Shown: in pieces, positions 62,301-64,000 of the stretch
How the letters are laid out: each line of letters starts with the position of its first letter
Position numbering within the stretch: position 1 is the stretch's first letter
IMG/VR virus record: IMGVR_UViG_3300014720_000003
Span: 1 to 64,000 of that record
Length of the DNA stretch: 64,000 bases
Direction: 5' to 3' (one strand)
Source: a virus
Made by a program: the position numbers and the translations under genes
The notes under the pieces: generated by a model
What the model was told of the DNA's origin: nothing
Databases searched by the model: none
Seen by the model: only the letters and a program-made list of their open reading frames with translations

Positions 62301-64000
62301 TGCAGCAGCTCAAAAATTAGCAGCTGGCACCGCTACTCAAGAAGAATTACAAAGTACACAATTTAGACAACAAGGATTTGCTGGTCTTAATGAACTAACT
62401 GGTTTATTACCAGAAAGTATAAGAGGTAAAGTTAAAGCTAGCGCAATGAGACAATCTTTACAAGCAGGAGGTACTGATCTTAATCAAACTTTAGCAAGTT
62501 ATACAGATGAAAATGGTAAATTAGTTAAATTAAGTATTGAAGATGTTTTAAGAAAAATGGAAAAACCAGAAGAAGATCCAACAGTAAAAGCGTATAGAGA
62601 AGCTGTGGATAAACAAGCAGCAGCTAATGAAGAAATGGGTAAACTATTTGGTGCTGCTGCTGATAGACTTACACAAGCTCTTAATGATAATACAGCAGCT
62701 TTATCTGGCGATTTTCAAAGAAGAATTCAGGAAGCTGGACCTAAACAATTAGAAGCAGAGAAGAAAACAGCAGAAGCAACTAAGCCCACCACTAGTACAT
62801 CCGATAGTCCTGTTGGTGGAGCAGTTAAGAGTGCTGTTGATACTACCAGTCAAGCTAGTACTGTTTATGGTTTGGGCACACTACCACGAGATATTCGAGC
62901 GGGCGCAGCAGCTGGAAGTAGAGGAGATGCTTTTGTTTCGGGCGTGCTAAATAAAGGTAAAAAAGTGTCTGGAGCGGTTCGAGGAGCAGCATCAGGAACA
63001 GTATCTAAATATGCAGGAATAGCTAAAGATATGTTGTCCACAGCAAGAGGAAGTTATGCTGCTGAAATGTCTCCTTTTGCGGATGAAGCTTCGGCCGCTT
63101 TTGGTAAAACTGGTAAAGTAGCATCAAAAGGAGGAGAATATGCGGCAAAAACAGTTAAAACAGTTAAAGGTTTGTTTGGTGGCTTAAAAGATGTGGGGTT
63201 AGGTGCTGTTAGAGGAGCGGCTCAAACACCAGCAGCTCAACAAGCTCTTAAATTCGGATCAGATGTGGTACAAACAGCTAAATCTAGCACCGTTGGTAAA
63301 GCAGCAACCGGTTTATATGATGTTGCTAAGGGTGGACTCACAGGAGCAGTAGATGCGGCTAAAAAAACAGGAGCAGGCAAATATGTTGCTGGATTAGTAG
63401 GCAAAGCAAAAGATGCTGGTGGATTAGGCGGACTCTTATCTGGAACTTCTAAACAAGGAGGTAAATTATTAGGAAGTGCTGGATCTATGCTCTCTGGTGT
63501 GGCCAAAAATCCTCTGGTTGGTACCGCATTAAAAGGCGCTAGTAAAATATTGGGTCCTCTTGGCCTAGTATTAGGTGCAGGAAGCGCTATGGCAGAAAAA
63601 GGAGAAGTTAAAAAAGATGGTAAGCAACGAGGAATGATCGAAAAGGGCTTATTGGGTATGTTCACGGGGGGACAAGATTCTTCTCAACAAAGTATGATTG
63701 GTCGTATGTTAGGAGCGAAACAAGGAAGCACTCTGGATAAAGCTGGTGCTATTGGTGGAGCCGCATTATCAGGAGCCGCTACAGGGGCCACGATTGGTTC
63801 GTTCATTCCCGTTATAGGTACCGCTATAGGAGCTGGTGTGGGTGGTTTAATAGGAGCTGGTTTGGAGGGATACAAACAATATACTGGTGGTGGTAAACAA
63901 AAACCATCAACCACAGCTCGTTCCAAAGCCGTAGAAAAACAAGTAAAAACAGCAGCAGTAATGGGTACTACCCCAACAGAACCAACAACCGCCTCTGCCG
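53314..64000 (+). CDS. Giant tape-measure protein with embedded enzyme-like segments (open at window end)
   Basis: More than 3,560 codons without a stop. AAGGAG precedes ATG at 53314. N-terminal coiled-coil and FDKQLVKLQQVTGQ tape-measure motifs (residues 1-450); a GGVVPGQGNRDTVPAML...PGEFV block near 590 and again near 1,700. Between them: a PD-(D/E)XK-like segment (D737, E746, K748) and an ART-like segment (YHGTT with H1493, GLFLYTDRDRAVKQA with Y1529). After the second block: a zincin (H1873-E-x-x-H1877, E1939). Ala/Gly-rich hydrophobic stretches near 2,370 and 3,490 could insert in membranes. Confidence 0.85.
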   Translation, partial: MAQAFNLTAQINLQGPSAAAIKPIVADIKRQLGSATVDVKIKIPPKAAASIDVVTKKLQAMNGVLSEAQLNANNLSSALSSLSSSFQNLNSNASKTQSSVANTASSVKATSNTIKVASSRMEEFGKQSSLAVKRFAAFSLAAGPIYALINAVNSAFKAFISFDKQLVKLQQVTGQGAIGIKDLEKTITNLSINLGISSEGLIEVASTLAQAGLTADDTRIALAALAKTDLAPSFDDITETTEGAIAAMRQFGLEASDLEAVLGSINAVAAAFAVESRDIITAIQRTGGVFASASKGVSEGADALNEFIAVFTSVRATTRESAETIATGLRTIFTRIQRGSTIKQLKQFGIELTDLEGKFVGPYEAIKRLSEGLKSLDPRDLRFSQIVEELGGFRQIGKVIPLIQQFGEAQKALGVAQRGQGSLTEAQIKAQQSLANQLARVREQFLALIRDIGQSSVFQGLFKIVTSLTSGFISLAGAFKPILPILGLMGVVKGASALTQFASGFFGGVSKGGGAKQVGQSYGESISGAKEKERTEATSKAADAIRSNTDAIKSLTSAIESLEFSILDIYTAPPTTKNSGGKILAFARGGVVPGQGNRDTVPAMLQPGEFVIRKKAVETIGANRLHKMNKYAKGGPVKLKELAREDSSIESGYNNKIQSNDQVSASINRKQFDFDANQTSPINWKTLAKRIEERYQGGESYFKAQGHAFEESIVNLLGREAKRTADIANYGADYPIDIISGNKVAEVKFTKKIHDDNTYLSKLVRHHIQQQSLSKYPFTSKFDPDVGIGSIDVFEMASNAKDQFQKWYNTTWSQKKNIGGLIQKFAEGSPGGIRLPSGKGRGRKGKLGRRDRFISPTEGGLPGIEKYLDWAKQIYAEYDADPSLVKASYMGVSMPPEIALADYLLAQYALETGGAGLRVGKEFVRVPADKITDELKKDLIPDPTDPTQMGFYKDKIARFLLKEKKTKSSQQSTTRGLKKTEGALTFSAAGLQRGPRAPAGQAALKLAEYEQDPEYRKEMGLDAAKIPFLQQFEKAAKTEQFLSPKALLEKFPQAKSQLEQLQSSIQTELSRTTDAKIQKSLTDQLRKVTTALSDFDNYIGGALPKNAGRASHFAWAMRQAVPGSAEFANGGLVQKFVDGGEPEPISTPRSITEIIKLVQELGTSSRIKSLIGTGKIIQEASAVGVRGVLPKRILDLDFLKSDKVTPFIPTIDKLLDLALIEDAKVKREDDFRLSPEEIASARPVGIVGFRSNLKDLMPYYRKRKGKNPIRVYTGILQPTDYADVEQLWREYYESQMKAAGNIASRRGQSAMSISEVDRKTFGIANAQGYDVEMILAALGSTGGKRSSQDAIDFASGLSPLAADVFGIPAGIPTQAKLTVTSDSITDAIDGIVKTFFFGGKVNPLAKKYGLSQKEFEQVQKLASAMGLDQAGLEQQVQRAAARKQKGKDIKFGLLDTQAELMASDTIRTQEEAALQEFMKAQGFAVGGAVKLYHGTTTGTNDSILKSFQEQGGMSGIAQGYGQGAGLFLYTDRDRAVKQAQMRVSGGGFGTVTSGDTSGRPMVVTFSEILDPKNFDLDYELEKGLIIKWLTSNYDQIKDKLNPTKDLGGIVDIITENRSQGIMSSGIVTKTASQGLKEIYAGSPSNITEGAIISQIISRLRTADPELVDAFESKLFEKPMGLVLKYIGESALRPISLEPFAKGGSAKDTVPALLTPGEFVINKQAAQKIGYSKLNKMNKADKIQGFNKGGAVGNIRRFFEGGKAEKDVERAQGEVIKDVSHALETVSEIISSLPAHIQQALKNTQIESLRPGQRLSLQGGSGPEFREGQRGVAVTSEAGSTAIGLKIGKGILSSIKGLFGIKTKDAATTETVAHETGHLADAAVSSQAGMNTFASETKGTFQFDVVEKVKPVMEKAFLNAGYSAEWIAKYLASNKELFAEFFAKASPAVRNILTSTIDSEQGMKMLAEELARTGSTYAGLQASDIVPQVGPGTPIPQVGAPGGTGGAPPPLPPRGGGGPPPLPPRGGGGPPPVPPGSSSSSSSSPAPPVDGIEQQRTRAERRAKRRNISYEDFIAESEAAALSGVASGSARAKEDRFEEFLGAGLSNEQEYRTMARSGDKSQEKKLTSTLKQDIGAATGLEGAALDQAVKDVIDKLKNTSQSFDTIIENNASIIEASKEVESAKSRAAKEYDKLVETLGKELTEEQFGSKKDFTRKAARAENRDIVSRQIGERFGKGGAEIAKFFPGMARKFNESGTANRLAEFGKMFETANVQKKLEGGLTSLFNKVGGGKLLDKIGFAGGTKGLAGIVGKQFGGLVNKLGGPATAAGMALSLVGDKLPDLYNSLDSTFGTKLGKSTAAAGVAGAIGGAGQGLATGATIGSIFGPPGAAVGAALGALVGAINGARDSIANKRLENTLDALKTTSGDLEKAFQKLEGSFTKADFDKVSQEFGKSLKVTSDLEGMATANTSWFNPLSYLPGATGSKQKAEAQEALRGKTQADVANIGRMASAQYRTMSDADFNKIYEQGIRGGETGASQADIAAAAESSFMVEEYKKQGRDASEAYLTSYRAEQARLGKSSSEIEKEISGNRAKAIEEGKKLVAEQQAQILKQIALARATKAVQIAAEALTQTFRKINAALQRFSDDMQNMDNVLQTEIGDLTGNVSMGKVNRTQEQVLGNISGYSTQEVQAAAATAARLAGGGEAGKRVEQSAVAAKVLQDELPDILRSTASGAGAEDIISRVEDTFSKMNISGDTAKPIIDELRKKLESEAESGTSFAEISSMDALRIAGDSAAQGLETAKNILKQFNDTLQKSIDYIDQQNNLIQQSLDYQRKANDIRLNGELQLARTLGKELSLDQMNAPENQTIRSMTSGIIPGGTLDPRQLGEAIRSNQATMAADEARLASLMAQGPESGEQADIDKYLRQVNDSTASLQKNKLAQAEATKALKLMADSGQAASNALEVMNRRAVATTAGANMLEKILTSDPEQLFDMQGQFAAAQKLAAGTATQEELQSTQFRQQGFAGLNELTGLLPESIRGKVKASAMRQSLQAGGTDLNQTLASYTDENGKLVKLSIEDVLRKMEKPEEDPTVKAYREAVDKQAAANEEMGKLFGAAADRLTQALNDNTAALSGDFQRRIQEAGPKQLEAEKKTAEATKPTTSTSDSPVGGAVKSAVDTTSQASTVYGLGTLPRDIRAGAAAGSRGDAFVSGVLNKGKKVSGAVRGAASGTVSKYAGIAKDMLSTARGSYAAEMSPFADEASAAFGKTGKVASKGGEYAAKTVKTVKGLFGGLKDVGLGAVRGAAQTPAAQQALKFGSDVVQTAKSSTVGKAATGLYDVAKGGLTGAVDAAKKTGAGKYVAGLVGKAKDAGGLGGLLSGTSKQGGKLLGSAGSMLSGVAKNPLVGTALKGASKILGPLGLVLGAGSAMAEKGEVKKDGKQRGMIEKGLLGMFTGGQDSSQQSMIGRMLGAKQGSTLDKAGAIGGAALSGAATGATIGSFIPVIGTAIGAGVGGLIGAGLEGYKQYTGGGKQKPSTTARSKAVEKQVKTAAVMGTTPTEPTTASA
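59308..59460 (+). repeat. Proline-rich tandem repeat in the tape measure
   Basis: Two nearly identical 45-bp units encode PPPLPPRGGGG-type repeats, followed by PPPVPPGSSSSSSSSPAPP. A flexible linker after the zincin segment. Confidence 0.8.

Overview
This window is part of the genome of a large, AT-rich, tailed double-stranded DNA bacteriophage. It carries a terminase, portal, protease/scaffold, capsid, tail tube and tape-measure block, a T4 gp55-like late sigma factor, tRNAs and a tmRNA, several free-standing HNH or endonuclease VII genes, and dozens of tightly packed small genes with ATGA overlaps. No tail sheath gene is visible and the tape measure is enormous, so a long-tailed siphovirus is the best guess. 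Nothing in the window fixes the host. The TTGACA/TATAAT early promoters imply a host with an ordinary housekeeping RNA polymerase.

Layout. (1) Positions 1-21,340, leftward: the N-terminus of a probable DNA ligase, endonuclease VII, a tmRNA and tRNA-Ile, then an early/metabolic region. Recognisable genes are a SLOG-fold DUF2493 protein, a SpoU methyltransferase, a glycosyltransferase, a cytidine/dCMP-type deaminase, an S-adenosylmethionine decarboxylase, a UVDE repair endonuclease, ThyX and a HExxH protein. About fifty small genes of mostly unknown function follow. (2) Positions 21,340-36,360, also mainly leftward but different in character: short transcription units, each with its own promoter and usually separated by GC-rich dyad repeats. 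They contain six clear tRNAs besides tRNA-Ile, several structured RNAs with no reading frame, a DUF932 protein, a phosphoribosyltransferase, a very acidic protein, an L7/L12-like protein, a PD-(D/E)XK-like nuclease and a group of paralogous cassettes. (3) Positions 36,363-64,000, rightward: a PARG-type (ADP-ribose)glycohydrolase, the late sigma factor, a putative small terminase, an HNH, an ERCC4 nuclease, the large terminase, portal, protease with an internal scaffold start, decoration protein, major capsid protein, neck proteins, tail tube, tail assembly proteins and a tape-measure gene still open at the window end after more than 3,500 codons.

How the parts fit. About thirty leftward promoters share TTGACA, a 16-17 nt spacer usually containing CCGATA, and a TATAAT-like -10 box. 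This shared spacer element suggests one regulator or one unusual polymerase preference for the whole early region. A different motif, GGTGTATA, lies 35-55 nt before several rightward genes and could be the site of the late sigma factor. The most interesting material is the repeat and RNA landscape of 22-36 kb (two repeat families, one with compensatory changes in its hairpin, and at least three promoter-driven structured RNAs without ORFs) and the tape measure, whose middle appears to carry nuclease-like, ADP-ribosyltransferase-like and zinc-peptidase-like segments separated by repeated glycine-rich linkers.

Coordinates and translations were read by eye. Family names come from motif recognition, not from database searches.
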